A model generated the notes under the pieces. That model had not been told where the DNA came from. It did no database searches and saw nothing but the letters and a program-made list of their open reading frames with translations. The translations under genes and the position numbers were made by a program. From the NCBI RefSeq assembly GCF_002741015.1, contig NZ_CP016616.1:2389501-2453500 (forward strand): a DNA stretch of 64,000 bases, in the 5' to 3' direction. Position 1 is the first letter of the stretch, and each line of letters starts with the position of its first letter. Source of the DNA: Microvirga ossetica. Its GTDB lineage: Bacteria; Pseudomonadota; Alphaproteobacteria; Rhizobiales; Beijerinckiaceae. This document shows positions 44,361 to 54,309 of this stretch, piece by piece.

Positions 44361-45761
44361 ATGGCACAGGATTACATCGTCAAAGACATCAGCCTTGCCG
44401 ATTTCGGCCGCAAGGAGATTTCGATCGCCGAGACCGAGATGCCCGGCCTGATGGCCGTCCGCGAGGAATATGGCCCGAAGCAGCCGCTCAAGGGCGCCCG
44501 CATCGCCGGCTCGCTGCACATGACCATCCAGACCGCAGTGCTGATCGAGACCTTGAAGGCTCTCGGCGCCGATGTCCGCTGGGTCTCCTGCAACATCTAT
44601 TCGACCCAGGACCATGCCGCCGCGGCCATCGCCGCCGCCGGCATTCCGGTCTTCGCCTATAAGGGCGAGACGCTGACCGAGTACTGGGACTACACTGCCA
44701 AGCTGTTCGACTGGCATGGCGGCGGCGTGCCGAACATGATCCTCGACGACGGCGGCGACGCCACCATGCTCGTTCATCTCGGCCTGCGCGCCGAGCAGGG
44801 CGACGTGGCCTTCCTCGACAAGCCCGGCGCCGAGGAAGAGGAAGTCCTCTTCGCGCTCATCAGGCGCCTGCTCAAGGAAAAGCCGAAGGGCTGGTTCGCC
44901 GAAGTCGCCGCCTCGATCAAGGGCGTGTCGGAAGAGACCACCACGGGCGTCCACCGCCTCTACATCATGGCCAAGGAGGGCAAGCTCCTCTTCCCGGCGA
45001 TCAACGTCAACGACTCGGTCACCAAGTCGAAGTTCGACAACCTCTATGGCTGCCGCGAGTCGCTCGTCGACGGCATCCGCCGCGGCACGGACGTGATGAT
45101 GGCCGGCAAGGTCGCCATGGTCGCGGGCTTCGGCGACGTGGGCAAGGGCTCCGCCGCCTCGCTCCGTCAGGCCGGCTGCCGCGTGCTCGTCTCGGAAGTC
45201 GACCCGATCTGCGCTCTGCAGGCCGCGATGGAAGGCTATGAGGTCACGACCATGGAGGACGCGGCTCCCCGCGCCGACATCTTCGTCACCGCCACCGGCA
45301 ACAAGGACGTCATCACCCTCGACCACATGCGGGCGATGAAGGACCGGGCCATCGTCTGCAACATCGGCCACTTCGACAACGAGATCCAGGTCGCTGGCCT
45401 GAAGAACCTCAAGTGGACCAACATCAAGCCGCAGGTCGACGAGATCACCTTCGCGGACGGCCACCGCATCATCCTGCTCTCGGAGGGCCGCCTCGTGAAC
45501 CTCGGCAACGCCATGGGTCACCCGTCCTTCGTGATGTCGGCCTCGTTCACCAACCAGACGCTCGCCCAGATCGAGCTCTGGAACAATGCCGGCAAGTACG
45601 AGAAGAATGTCTACACCCTGCCCAAGCACCTGGACGAGAAGGTCGCCTCGCTGCATCTCGAAAAGATCGGCGTGAAGCTCACCAAGCTGCGTCCCGACCA
45701 GGCGTCCTATATCGGCGTCTCCGAGAAGGGCCCGTTCAAGCCGGATCACTACCGCTACTGA
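44361..45761 (+). CDS. ahcY: S-adenosylhomocysteine hydrolase
   Basis: 466 residues. Splits S-adenosylhomocysteine into adenosine and homocysteine, completing the methylation cycle. Substrate region [15 protein letters not shown] and [17 protein letters not shown]+ site [16 protein letters not shown]-terminal KPDHYRY, the usual final residues that close the NAD site of the neighbouring subunit. The 40-residue insertion known from bacterial enzymes is present ([19 protein letters not shown]). Monocistronic between a likely SahR operator and a strong terminator. Confidence 0.98.
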   Translation: MAQDYIVKDISLADFGRKEISIAETEMPGLMAVREEYGPKQPLKGARIAGSLHMTIQTAVLIETLKALGADVRWVSCNIYSTQDHAAAAIAAAGIPVFAYKGETLTEYWDYTAKLFDWHGGGVPNMILDDGGDATMLVHLGLRAEQGDVAFLDKPGAEEEEVLFALIRRLLKEKPKGWFAEVAASIKGVSEETTTGVHRLYIMAKEGKLLFPAINVNDSVTKSKFDNLYGCRESLVDGIRRGTDVMMAGKVAMVAGFGDVGKGSAASLRQAGCRVLVSEVDPICALQAAMEGYEVTTMEDAAPRADIFVTATGNKDVITLDHMRAMKDRAIVCNIGHFDNEIQVAGLKNLKWTNIKPQVDEITFADGHRIILLSEGRLVNLGNAMGHPSFVMSASFTNQTLAQIELWNNAGKYEKNVYTLPKHLDEKVASLHLEKIGVKLTKLRPDQASYIGVSEKGPFKPDHYRY

Positions 45762-45787
45762 TCGGCTCCTTCCTGAGCCGCTCCTCG

Positions 45788-45815
45788 AAAGCCCGGCTCC
45801 GGCCGGGCTTTTTTT
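45788..45815 (+). terminator. Rho-independent terminator of ahcY
   Basis: Perfect 9-bp stem AAAGCCCGG/CCGGGCTTT with a 6-base loop, ending in a run of seven T. It begins 27 bp after the ahcY stop codon. Confidence 0.93.
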
Positions 45816-46166
45816 GTCCGTCTGCGAGAGCATTTCCGGACTAAAAATGGGGACCATTTTCGGGTTCGATTCTCTCCCGAATCGCCCGCTGTCGCACCGA
45901 CACGTGTGTGTCACAAATGCAATATGGTTCGACGAATTGCGCACAGGTTCTCCAAAGGAAGTTTAAGCGGGTGTTAACCCCCTTTCTGGCGGAGTCGGGG
46001 GTGGTCTAGAGTGAACGCGAATCGACCGGCCTGTGCTTCGGCCACATACCTGTGCCGGCAGTTCCGTTCATGCGTAGACGGGTGGCCTCTGTGGCGTCGG
46101 AGGACGTGGCGGGGGATGGCTCGAACTTGGCCCTTTGTCGGCCACAGGAAGAAAGGGCAGCACGGC
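45816..46166. other. Intergenic region before divL
   Basis: 351 bp with no gene I can support. A hairpin AAAATGG/CCATTTT lies at 45844-45860 next to GAGCATTTCCGGAC, which recalls another dispersed Rhizobiales repeat. CGATTC/GAATCG forms a second short hairpin just after. The divL promoter must lie in the AT-richer part near 45900-45980, but no boxes are clear. Confidence 0.5.
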
Positions 46167-48734
46167 ATGGCCGCGCAAGGGGAGCGTCAGGAGAGCGGAA
46201 AGGACGGGAGATTCTCTCCCGCCGGCTCGGGCCGCATATCCCTCTCCCTGTTGCTGCTTGCCGGAACGTCCCAGGCCGCGCTCGCCGACGACCTGCTGCT
46301 TCCGTTTGCCGAGACAGCCTCCGATCTCCTCGGCCTCCTGCGCCGCTTCGATCTGCACAACGCCGTCTATTTCGGCCTGTTCATGGGCCTGGTCGCCTTC
46401 TCGACCACCACCTCCCTGCTGCTGATGTACGAGCGCCGGCGCGCCGGGCGAGCCGAGCGCCGGCTCCGCAACGAACTCGCGGCCCTGCACGGCGCCGACG
46501 ACCTCGCCGCCCTGCTGATGGGCTCCGAGCGGCAGCTGCTCGTGAGCTGGAACGGACGCGACGGAGAGCCGCGCTTCCAGGGCGATCCCACCATCGTCGG
46601 CGAGAACGCCCCTGCCCAGCGGGCGCTTGCCTTCGGCACCTGGCTTGGTCCCGCCGATGCCGCCGCCGTGGAGAGCGCCCTCGAGCAGCTCAGGGAGCGC
46701 GGCCAGGCCTTTCGCCTGACCGCGCGCTGCCTCGGCAACCGCTTCATCGACGTCGAGGGCCGCACCATCGGCGGGCGCGCGATCCTGCGCCTGCGGGACG
46801 TGACCGGCGACCGGTCGGAGCTGCTGCAGGCGCAGGCGAAGCTTTCCACCGCGCGCAGCGACCTGCGCTCGATGACGATGCTGCTCGACGATGTCGCCTA
46901 TCCCCTGTGGATCCGCGACGCCGAGGATCGTCTGCTCTGGGCCAATCAGGCCTATCTGCGCTCCGTCGAGGCCAGGGATCTCGACGATGCGATCGGACGC
47001 TCCCTCGAGCTGCTCGGCGCGCCGACCCGCGAGGAGGCGCGGCGCCAGCGCCAGGCCGGCACCACCTTCTCGAGCCGCGTGACTGCCGTCGTCGCCGGCC
47101 ACCGCGCGGTGCTCGACGTGATCGAGCGGCCCACCGCCGGCGGCAGCGCGGGCATTGCCGTCGACGTGTCGGAGCTCGAAGCGGTGCGCACCGATCTGCA
47201 GCGGCAGATGGATGCCCATGTGCGCACCCTCGATCAGCTGCCGACCGCGGTGGCAATCTTCGACGGCTCGCAGAACCTCATCTTCAGCAATGCCGCCTAC
47301 CAGCGCCTCTGGGGCCTCGATGCTGCCTTCCTCGCCTTGCGTCCCTCGGACAGCGAGGTTCTCGACCGCTTGCGTGCGGCGCGCAAGCTGCCCGAGCAGG
47401 CGGATTTCCGCGCCTGGAAGGCCGATTTCCTGCAAGGCTACCGCTCGGTCGAACAGCAGGAAATCTGGTGGCACCTGCCCGACCGGCGGACGCTTCGCAT
47501 CGTCATCAATCCCAACCCGCAAGGCGGCGTGACCTATCTCTTCGACGATGTGAGCGAGCGCTTCGAGCTCGCCTCGCAGGTGCATTCGCTCACCCGCGTG
47601 CAGAGCGAGACCCTCGACACCCTGAAAGAGGGCGTCGCGGTGTTCGGCTCGGACGGGCGCCTCAAGCTGCACAACCGCGCCTTCGCGGAGATGTGGAACC
47701 TGGCGCCGGAGATGACGGCTGCCAACCCGCATATCGATACGCTCATCAAAACCTGCCGTCCGCTCGCGCCGCGCGACGAGCCGTGGATCGACATCCGCGG
47801 CGCGGTGGCGGGCCTTGCCGACATGCGCATGGGCCTCTCCTGCCGCATCGAGCGGCATGACGGCACCGCTCTCGACTGCACCGCGCAGCCGCTTCCCGAC
47901 GGCGCGACGCTCCTGAGCTTCACCGACGTGACGGCGAGCGTGAACGTGGAGCGCGCGCTCACCGAGCGCAACGATGCGCTGGAACGCGCCTCGCGGCTTC
48001 GCGACGAATTCGTGCACCACGTCTCCTACGAGCTGCGCTCGCCGCTCACCAACATCATCGGCTTCACGCAGCTCCTCGGCGACGAGACGGTCGGCTCGCT
48101 CAATCCGCGCCAGCGCGATTATGCCGATCACATCATGCGCTCGTCGGCATCGCTGCTCGCGATCCTCAACGACATTCTCGATCTCGCCTCCATCGACACC
48201 GGTTCGCTGGAGCTGTCGCCGGAGATCGTCGACATCCGCTCCACCATCGAGGCCGCCATGCGCGGTCTCGAGGACCGGCTTGCGGAATCCTCGCTCGACC
48301 TCGTCATCGACGTGCCGGACGACATCGGCACCTTTGTCGCCGACGGCAAGCGCGTGCGCCAGATCCTGTTCAACCTGCTCTCCAATGCGGTTGGCTTCTC
48401 CTCGCCCGGCCAGACCATCCGCGTCTCGGCGCGCAAGCGCGGCGGCGAGGTGATTTTCGACGTGAAGGATCAGGGCCGCGGCATTCCGCCGGAGATCAAG
48501 GCGCGCATCTTCGAGCGGTTCGAGAGCCATACGCTCGGGACGCGCCATCGCGGCGTGGGCCTGGGGTTGTCCATCGTGCGCTCCTTCGTCGAGCTGCACG
48601 GCGGGCGGATCGAGATTTCGTCCGCGCCGGGGGTCGGCACCACGGTCACATGCATCTTCCCCAATGAAAGGCGCGAAACTCCGTCCGATGGCCGGTCCGC
48701 GCATTCTGCGCTAACTCCCATCGCAGCCGAGTAG
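46167..48734 (+). CDS. divL: DivL-type PAS sensor kinase homologue with Tyr phosphoacceptor
   Basis: 855 residues from the ATG at 46167 (GAAAGGG ahead); earlier in-frame starts have weaker support. Signal-like helix (SLSLLLLAGTSQAALA), a second membrane helix at about 70-92, then PAS-like domains over roughly 230-570. The HisKA H-box reads VSYELRSPLTNIIGF: Tyr621 replaces the phosphorylated His, the hallmark of DivL. The HATPase part is preserved (FNLLSNAVGFSSPG, DVKDQGRGIPPE, GVGLGLSIV). In Caulobacter, DivL binds DivK and steers CckA and so CtrA activity in the cell cycle; I infer the same here. Next to tsaE, as in other alphaproteobacteria. Confidence 0.9.
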   Translation: MAAQGERQESGKDGRFSPAGSGRISLSLLLLAGTSQAALADDLLLPFAETASDLLGLLRRFDLHNAVYFGLFMGLVAFSTTTSLLLMYERRRAGRAERRLRNELAALHGADDLAALLMGSERQLLVSWNGRDGEPRFQGDPTIVGENAPAQRALAFGTWLGPADAAAVESALEQLRERGQAFRLTARCLGNRFIDVEGRTIGGRAILRLRDVTGDRSELLQAQAKLSTARSDLRSMTMLLDDVAYPLWIRDAEDRLLWANQAYLRSVEARDLDDAIGRSLELLGAPTREEARRQRQAGTTFSSRVTAVVAGHRAVLDVIERPTAGGSAGIAVDVSELEAVRTDLQRQMDAHVRTLDQLPTAVAIFDGSQNLIFSNAAYQRLWGLDAAFLALRPSDSEVLDRLRAARKLPEQADFRAWKADFLQGYRSVEQQEIWWHLPDRRTLRIVINPNPQGGVTYLFDDVSERFELASQVHSLTRVQSETLDTLKEGVAVFGSDGRLKLHNRAFAEMWNLAPEMTAANPHIDTLIKTCRPLAPRDEPWIDIRGAVAGLADMRMGLSCRIERHDGTALDCTAQPLPDGATLLSFTDVTASVNVERALTERNDALERASRLRDEFVHHVSYELRSPLTNIIGFTQLLGDETVGSLNPRQRDYADHIMRSSASLLAILNDILDLASIDTGSLELSPEIVDIRSTIEAAMRGLEDRLAESSLDLVIDVPDDIGTFVADGKRVRQILFNLLSNAVGFSSPGQTIRVSARKRGGEVIFDVKDQGRGIPPEIKARIFERFESHTLGTRHRGVGLGLSIVRSFVELHGGRIEISSAPGVGTTVTCIFPNERRETPSDGRSAHSALTPIAAE

Positions 48735-48742
48735 GATCAGCG

Positions 48743-50329
48743 ATGGTGAACGGATTGGCCCTCATGCCCCAGCAGGACATTTCGCAGGCCGCATGGATCG
48801 TGACGCTTCCCGACCACGAAGCGACGGAGCACTTCGCGCGCATTCTGGCCGAGGAGCTGAAACCCGGCGATCTCGTGACCCTGTCCGGCGGCCTCGGCGC
48901 CGGCAAGACGACGCTGGCCCGCGCCCTCGTGCGCCTTCTCGCCGGCGAGCCGGAGCTGGAGGTCCCGAGCCCGACCTTCACCCTGATGCAGGTCTATGAC
49001 GGTCCGCGCTCGCCCATCGTCCATGCGGATTTCTACCGCCTCTCGGGCAGCTACGAGCTGGTGGAGCTCGGCTGGGACGAGATGACCGACAATGCCATCG
49101 CGCTCGTCGAATGGCCGGAGCGCGCCGAGGATGGGCTCAAGCCCGAGCATCTCGACATCCGCCTCGACTTCGCGCCCGGAAGCCAGGGCAAGGGGCGCCT
49201 TGCCATGCTCACCGGCACGGGCGCCTTCGCCTCCCGGCTCCAGCGCATGAAGGCCTATCGACACTTGGTCGAGCGCTGCGGCTGGAGCGATGCCGCGCGC
49301 CATCCCATGACTGCCGATGCCTCGGTGATCCGCTCCTACGAGCGCCTGGTGAAGCCGTCCGGCGAGACCGCGCTCCTGATGATCTCGCCGCCGCGCCCGG
49401 TCGGGCCGGCGGTGCGGCGGGGCAAGCCCTACACCACCATCGCCAAGCTCGCCGAGACCGTGAATGCCTTCGTCGCCATGGACAAGGGCCTGCGGGCGCA
49501 GGGCTTCAGCGCGCCCTACATCTACGGCGAGGACCTGGAGGCGGGCCTCCTCCTCATCGAGGATCTCGGCGCCGAGCCCTTCACCGACGGGACCGCACCG
49601 ATCCCTGAGCGCTATGCGGAGGCGACCCGGCTTCTCGCCAAGCTCCACGGCCAGGCGCTGCCGCAGGCGCTGCCCGTGGCCGAGGGGATCGAGCATCCGA
49701 TCCCGCCCTACGATCTCGAAGCGCTGCTGATCGAGGTGGAGCTGCTGCTCGACTGGTATGTGCCGCACATCATCGGCACGCAGCTGTCCGGCTCGGCCCG
49801 GGCGGAATTCGTCAATCTCTGGACCGAGACCCTCGGCGAGGTTCTCGCCGCGCCGGCCACCTGGACCCTGCGCGACTACCATTCCCCCAACCTGATCTGG
49901 CTGCCCGAACGCGAAGGGCTACAGCGGGTCGGCATGATCGACTTCCAGGACGCGGTTTTGGGCGCGCCGGCCTACGACGTCGCCTCCCTTTTGCAGGATG
50001 CCCGCGTGACCGTGCCGCCGGAGCTCGAACTGAAGCTCATCGGCCTCTATGCCCGCGAGCGGAAAGGCGCCGATGCCGCCTTCGAGGTGTCGGCCTTCGC
50101 CCGGTCCTACGCGATCATGGCCGGCCAGCGCGCCACCAAGATCCTCGGCATCTTCGCCCGCCTCGACCGGCGCGACGGCAAGCCGCATTACCTCAAGCAC
50201 CTGCCGCGGATCGAAGCCTACCTCATCCGCAACCTCGCCCATCCGGCCCTGGGGAAGCTCAAGGTCTGGTATGAGAATTACCTGCCCAGACTCATCCCGC
50301 ATGTGGATGAAATCCCTCCCGAATCCTGA
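48743..50329 (+). CDS. tsaE: TsaE / AmgK-like sugar kinase fusion
   Basis: 528 residues, two proteins in one chain. Residues about 15-155 are TsaE, the ATPase of the tRNA t6A37 system: Walker A GGLGAGKTTLA (49-59), SPTFTLMQVY, and HADFYRL with VEWPER. Residues about 185-520 are an aminoglycoside-phosphotransferase-fold kinase: IYGEDLEAGLLLIEDLG hinge, catalytic Asp in LRDYHSPNLIWLP and metal Asp in MIDFQDA. With murU next, the kinase is best read as AmgK, which phosphorylates N-acetylmuramate in cell-wall recycling. The ATG follows AGGA just after the divL stop codon. The fusion is known in Rhizobiales. Confidence 0.93.
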   Translation: MVNGLALMPQQDISQAAWIVTLPDHEATEHFARILAEELKPGDLVTLSGGLGAGKTTLARALVRLLAGEPELEVPSPTFTLMQVYDGPRSPIVHADFYRLSGSYELVELGWDEMTDNAIALVEWPERAEDGLKPEHLDIRLDFAPGSQGKGRLAMLTGTGAFASRLQRMKAYRHLVERCGWSDAARHPMTADASVIRSYERLVKPSGETALLMISPPRPVGPAVRRGKPYTTIAKLAETVNAFVAMDKGLRAQGFSAPYIYGEDLEAGLLLIEDLGAEPFTDGTAPIPERYAEATRLLAKLHGQALPQALPVAEGIEHPIPPYDLEALLIEVELLLDWYVPHIIGTQLSGSARAEFVNLWTETLGEVLAAPATWTLRDYHSPNLIWLPEREGLQRVGMIDFQDAVLGAPAYDVASLLQDARVTVPPELELKLIGLYARERKGADAAFEVSAFARSYAIMAGQRATKILGIFARLDRRDGKPHYLKHLPRIEAYLIRNLAHPALGKLKVWYENYLPRLIPHVDEIPPES

Positions 50330-50337
50330 GCCAGCCC

Positions 50338-51072
50338 TTGACCCAGACCCCTTCGCGCGCGCCCCGCAAAGCCATCGTCCTCGCTGCAGGATTGGGCAAG
50401 CGCATGCTGCCGATCACCGCCACGATGCCGAAGCCCCTCGTGAAGGTGGCGGGCCGGAGCCTGATCGATTTCGCCCTCGACAAGCTGCACGAGGCGGGCG
50501 TGGAGAGCGTGGTGGTGAACGTGCACCACTTCGCCGACATGCTCGAAGCGCATCTGCGCACGCGCGAGACGCCGCGCATCGTCATCTCGGATGAGCGCAG
50601 CGAACTCTTGGAGACCGGCGGCGGCGTGAAGAAGGCGCTGCCGCTGCTGGGCAGCGATCCCTTCATCACCTTCAACTCCGACTCGCTCTGGATCGAGGGA
50701 CAGGAGCCGAACCTGAAGCGTCTGGTGAAGGCCTGGGACCCGGAGCAGATGGACATCCTGATGCTCGTGGCGCCGTTATCCACAAGCATCGGATTCGAGA
50801 GCCGCGGCGATTTTCATCAGGACGGGGACGGCCGTCTGCGCCGCCGCGGAACCGACGACAGCGCCCCTTTCGCCTATGCGGGCGTCGCCATCGTGAAGCC
50901 GGAGCTCGTCCACGGCACGCCGGAAGGCGCGTTCTCGGCCAACGCCTTCTATGACCGCGCCATCGCCAAGGACCGTCTCTACGGCTTGTGCATGGAAGGG
51001 CAATGGCTGCATGTTGGAGAGCCCCAGGCCATTGCCGAGGCAGAAAAGTGCCTCGCCGCCGGCAAGCGATGA
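50338..51072 (+). CDS. murU: MurU-like MurNAc-1-phosphate uridylyltransferase
   Basis: 244 residues from a TTG start at 50338; no ATG or GTG lies between it and the essential glycine-rich loop, so the rare start is likely. Nucleotidyltransferase motifs: AIVLAAGLGKRMLPIT (NTP binding), MPKPLVKVAGRSLIDFA, ETGGGVKKALPLLG and FNSDSLW, where Asp is the metal ligand. Transfers UMP to MurNAc-alpha-1-phosphate, bypassing de novo MurA/MurB synthesis when walls are recycled. Eight bases after the TsaE-AmgK gene, so co-translated. A generic sugar-phosphate nucleotidyltransferase remains possible. Confidence 0.9.
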   Translation: MTQTPSRAPRKAIVLAAGLGKRMLPITATMPKPLVKVAGRSLIDFALDKLHEAGVESVVVNVHHFADMLEAHLRTRETPRIVISDERSELLETGGGVKKALPLLGSDPFITFNSDSLWIEGQEPNLKRLVKAWDPEQMDILMLVAPLSTSIGFESRGDFHQDGDGRLRRRGTDDSAPFAYAGVAIVKPELVHGTPEGAFSANAFYDRAIAKDRLYGLCMEGQWLHVGEPQAIAEAEKCLAAGKR

Positions 51073-51088
51073 GAGTGTGAGGTGCCGA

Positions 51089-51137
51089 GCATCATGACCC
51101 GGAAAAGTGGGAACCGGTTTTCCGACCAGGTCATGCA
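51089..51137. repeat. Palindromic repeat (CATGACC-CGGAAAA family)
   Basis: Arms CATGACC/GGTCATG (51093-51099, 51129-51135) and CGGAAAA/TTTTCCG (51100-51106, 51118-51124) around GTGGGAACCGG. This family is widely dispersed in Rhizobiales. Its last bases include the ATG taken as addB start. Confidence 0.75.
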
Positions 51138-54100
51138 TGATTCAAGAACTTTACCGCGCGTCTTTTCCATCCCTCCGGGTTGCGCCTTCCTGCCGACCCT
51201 GGTGGACGCGCTGCTCGATGGCCGCCTCGTCGGGCCTTTAGCCGACGATCCCGCGGCGCTGGCCGACATCACGATCTATGTTCCGAACCGCCGCGCCACC
51301 CGCGCGCTGATCGCGCTGCTGGCCGAGCGCGGTGAAGGCAAGGCGCAGCTCCTGCCGCACATCGTGCCGCTCGGCGAGACCGACGAGGCCGAGTTCGAGC
51401 TGACGGGGCTAGAGGGCACGCCGCTGCAGGAGGCCGCGAGCCTCAAGCCCCCGATCCCGCCGCTCGAGCGCCGCCTCATCCTCACGCGCCTCGTGCAGCG
51501 CTGGTCGGCGCAAGTGGACCGGGCGCTGCTGCAGCTCGGCCCCGAGGTGCCCTTCATGGTGCCGGCCTCTCCCGCCGATGCGGTGAACCTCGCGGGCGAT
51601 CTCGAGACCCTGATGGACGCCTTCACCACGGAAGGCATCGACTGGCATGCTCTCGAACTGGCGGTGGATTCCGATTACTCGACCTATTTCGAGATCACGC
51701 GCCACTTCGTGCAGATCGCGAGCGAGAACTGGCCCAAGATTTTGGCCGAGCGCCAGGCCAGCGATCCGGCGCAGCGTCGCAACGCTCTTTTGGAAGCGGA
51801 AGCGAAGCGCCTCACTCGCGAGCGTCCGGAGCAGCCCATCATCGTCGCGGGCTCGACGGGCTCGGTGCCGGCGACCGCAAACCTCATGGGCGTGATCGCG
51901 CGCCTTCCCAAAGGCGCCATCGTGCTCCCCGGCCTCGACACGGATCTCGACGAGGAGAGCTGGGCGACCATCGGCGGCGCGGGCGACGACGAAACCGATC
52001 CGGTGCACAGCCACCCGCAGGCCTCGCTCAGGCGCCTGCTCGACAGACATCTGCGCGTTCCGCGCGCCGCCGTCACGGTGCTGGGCGAGGTGCCGGAATC
52101 GGCGAGAGCGCGCAACCATCTGCTCTCGGAAGCCCTGCGCCCTGCGGACACCACCGACCGCTGGTCGCTGATCTCAGCCGAAGATCGCGTCGGCTTGAGC
52201 CGGAGCGGCGGCGAGGGCCTTGCCATCGTGGAAGCCATGGACGAACGCGAGGAGGCCTTCGCCATCGCGATCGCGTTGCGCGAAACCATCGCCCATCCCC
52301 ACAGGACCGCCGCCCTCGTCACGCCCGACCGCGCGCTCGCCGCACGCGTGACGGCGGAGCTCGCCCGTTGGGGCCTCTCCGTCGAGGATTCCGCCGGCAT
52401 TCCGCTCTCCGACACGCCGGCCGGACGCCTCGCGCGGCTTGCCGCCGAAGCGGCGGCGGACGACTTGCGGCCCGTGCGTCTTTTGGCGCTGCTCGCGCAT
52501 CCGCTCGTGCGCCTCGGCTTTTCGCGCGAAACCGTGGAGCATGCGGCGAGCGTGCTCGAGATCGGCGTGCTGCGCGGGCCCGCGCCCGCCCTCGGCATCG
52601 AAGGGATGCGCGCGGCTTTAGCGACACGTCGTGCCGAGGAGGACCGCCGCGCGCCGCGTCCGCGCAAGCGCCTGACCGAGGCCGACTGGGACCTCGCCGA
52701 CGCGCTGCTGGAACGTCTCGGCATCGCCTTCGACACGTTCACGCCCGCCGCGCATGGTGAGGGCAAGCTCGATCTGATGGCTTTGGTGGAGCATCATCGC
52801 CGGGCCGTCGAGCTGCTCTGGACCGGGGCCGACGATGCACCGGACGAGCAGGACGACGATGCCTCGCAGGAAGCGCTCGCAGCGCTCTTCGACGACCTGG
52901 AGAATTCCGACATCCGCGCAGAGGAAGGCCATCCCCTTTCGGGCCGCTTCGTCGATTATCCCACCTTCTTCACCGCGCTCGCCAAGCAGCGTTCATTGAG
53001 CCCGTCGCCGCGCTCCACGCACCGGCGCCTGAAGATCTTGGGCCTTCTCGAAGCGCGCCTGCTCTCCGTCGACCGCGTGGTGCTCGGCGGGCTGGACGAG
53101 GGCACATGGCCGCCGCGCACGGTGACGGATGCGTTCCTCAACCGTCCCATGCGCGCACGCGTCGGCCTGATGCCGCCGGAGCGGCGCATCGGCCAGACCG
53201 CGCACGATTTCGTGCAGGCGCTCGGCACGCACGACGTGGTGATCACCCGGGCGACGAAGCGCGACGGCTCGCCCATGGTGCCCTCGCGCTTCCTGCAGCG
53301 GCTCAAGGCCTTCACCGGCAAGGAAGTGTGGGAGCGCATGACGAAGGCAGGCGAGTATTATCGCCGCCTCGCTCGCAACCTCGACACGCCGGAGCCTGCA
53401 CCGCCGTTGCCGCGCCCGCGGCCGAAGCCCGATCCGGCGCTGTTCCCGCGCGATCTCAGCGTCACGGAGATCGAGATCCTGGTGCGCGATCCCTACTCGA
53501 TCTTCGCGCGCCACGTCCTCAAGCTCGACGCGCTCGATGCCATCGCCGTGACGCCGAGCGCCGCCGAGCGCGGCACGATCATTCACGATGTGCTGGGGAC
53601 ATTCGCCGAGCAGTACCCGAAAGCGCTGCCGGCGCATGCGCAGGAGATCCTGCTCGCGCTCGGCACGGACGCGTTCGCCGAGATCGCGGAAGCCTATCCC
53701 GAGCTTTATGCGGAATGGTGGCCGCGCTTCACGCGGCTGGCGACGGAATTCGTGGTGTGGGAGCAGAACCGCCGCGCCGATCTCGTGGAGATCTACGCGG
53801 AACGCTCCGGACGCCTGTCGATCCCGCTGCCCGACGGCACGATCTTCAATCTGCGCGCCCGCGCCGACCGTATCGAGCACCGTCGCGACGGCGGCTTCAC
53901 CATCGTCGACTTCAAGACCGGCCAGCCGCCCGGCGTGAAGGAAGTCTATGCCGGCTTCTCGCCGCAGCTGACCCTCGAGGCGATGATGCTGATGAAGGGC
54001 GCCTTCAAGGGCCTCCCCATGGCGAAGGAGACGCCGGACCTGATCTACATCCACACCACCGGTGGACGCGAGCCGATCAAGCCGCGCGAGATCGGGCCGA

Positions 54101-54309
54101 CGGGCAAGGAAACGCGCCCCGTTGCGGAGATCGTCGAGGAGCACCGACGCCGCTTCGAGGGCATGATCGCGCGCTTCGCGAAGGGCGAAGCGGCGTATGT
54201 CTCGCGGCCCTTCCCGAAATATGCCCGCCGCTTCTCGGAATACGATCATCTGGCGCGCGTGAAGGAATGGTCGCTGGCGAGCGCGGGCGGTGGCGAGGGA
54301 TCCGAATGA
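51133..54309 (+). CDS. addB: Double-strand break repair protein AddB
   Basis: 1058 residues from the ATG at 51133. An in-frame GTG at 51082 would add 17 residues, but these are wholly the translation of a dispersed repeat, so I reject them. Conserved protein sequence begins at RVFSIPPGCAFLPTLVDALL. N-terminal helicase-like region without a functional Walker A, as is normal in the alphaproteobacterial type. The C-terminal RecB-type nuclease has ADRIEHRRDGGFTIVDFKTG with the catalytic Asp and Lys. Works with AddA at broken DNA ends to load RecA. The ATG of addA overlaps its stop codon. Confidence 0.93.
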   Translation: MHDSRTLPRVFSIPPGCAFLPTLVDALLDGRLVGPLADDPAALADITIYVPNRRATRALIALLAERGEGKAQLLPHIVPLGETDEAEFELTGLEGTPLQEAASLKPPIPPLERRLILTRLVQRWSAQVDRALLQLGPEVPFMVPASPADAVNLAGDLETLMDAFTTEGIDWHALELAVDSDYSTYFEITRHFVQIASENWPKILAERQASDPAQRRNALLEAEAKRLTRERPEQPIIVAGSTGSVPATANLMGVIARLPKGAIVLPGLDTDLDEESWATIGGAGDDETDPVHSHPQASLRRLLDRHLRVPRAAVTVLGEVPESARARNHLLSEALRPADTTDRWSLISAEDRVGLSRSGGEGLAIVEAMDEREEAFAIAIALRETIAHPHRTAALVTPDRALAARVTAELARWGLSVEDSAGIPLSDTPAGRLARLAAEAAADDLRPVRLLALLAHPLVRLGFSRETVEHAASVLEIGVLRGPAPALGIEGMRAALATRRAEEDRRAPRPRKRLTEADWDLADALLERLGIAFDTFTPAAHGEGKLDLMALVEHHRRAVELLWTGADDAPDEQDDDASQEALAALFDDLENSDIRAEEGHPLSGRFVDYPTFFTALAKQRSLSPSPRSTHRRLKILGLLEARLLSVDRVVLGGLDEGTWPPRTVTDAFLNRPMRARVGLMPPERRIGQTAHDFVQALGTHDVVITRATKRDGSPMVPSRFLQRLKAFTGKEVWERMTKAGEYYRRLARNLDTPEPAPPLPRPRPKPDPALFPRDLSVTEIEILVRDPYSIFARHVLKLDALDAIAVTPSAAERGTIIHDVLGTFAEQYPKALPAHAQEILLALGTDAFAEIAEAYPELYAEWWPRFTRLATEFVVWEQNRRADLVEIYAERSGRLSIPLPDGTIFNLRARADRIEHRRDGGFTIVDFKTGQPPGVKEVYAGFSPQLTLEAMMLMKGAFKGLPMAKETPDLIYIHTTGGREPIKPREIGPTGKETRPVAEIVEEHRRRFEGMIARFAKGEAAYVSRPFPKYARRFSEYDHLARVKEWSLASAGGGEGSE

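Noticed and set aside
46068..48704. 878-codon minus-strand open frame opposite divL
   Set aside because: DivL has clear motifs; the antisense product has none.
53106..54305. 400-codon N-terminal extension of addA inside addB
   Set aside because: It is out-of-frame reading of addB; AddA proper starts at the ATGA overlap at 54306.
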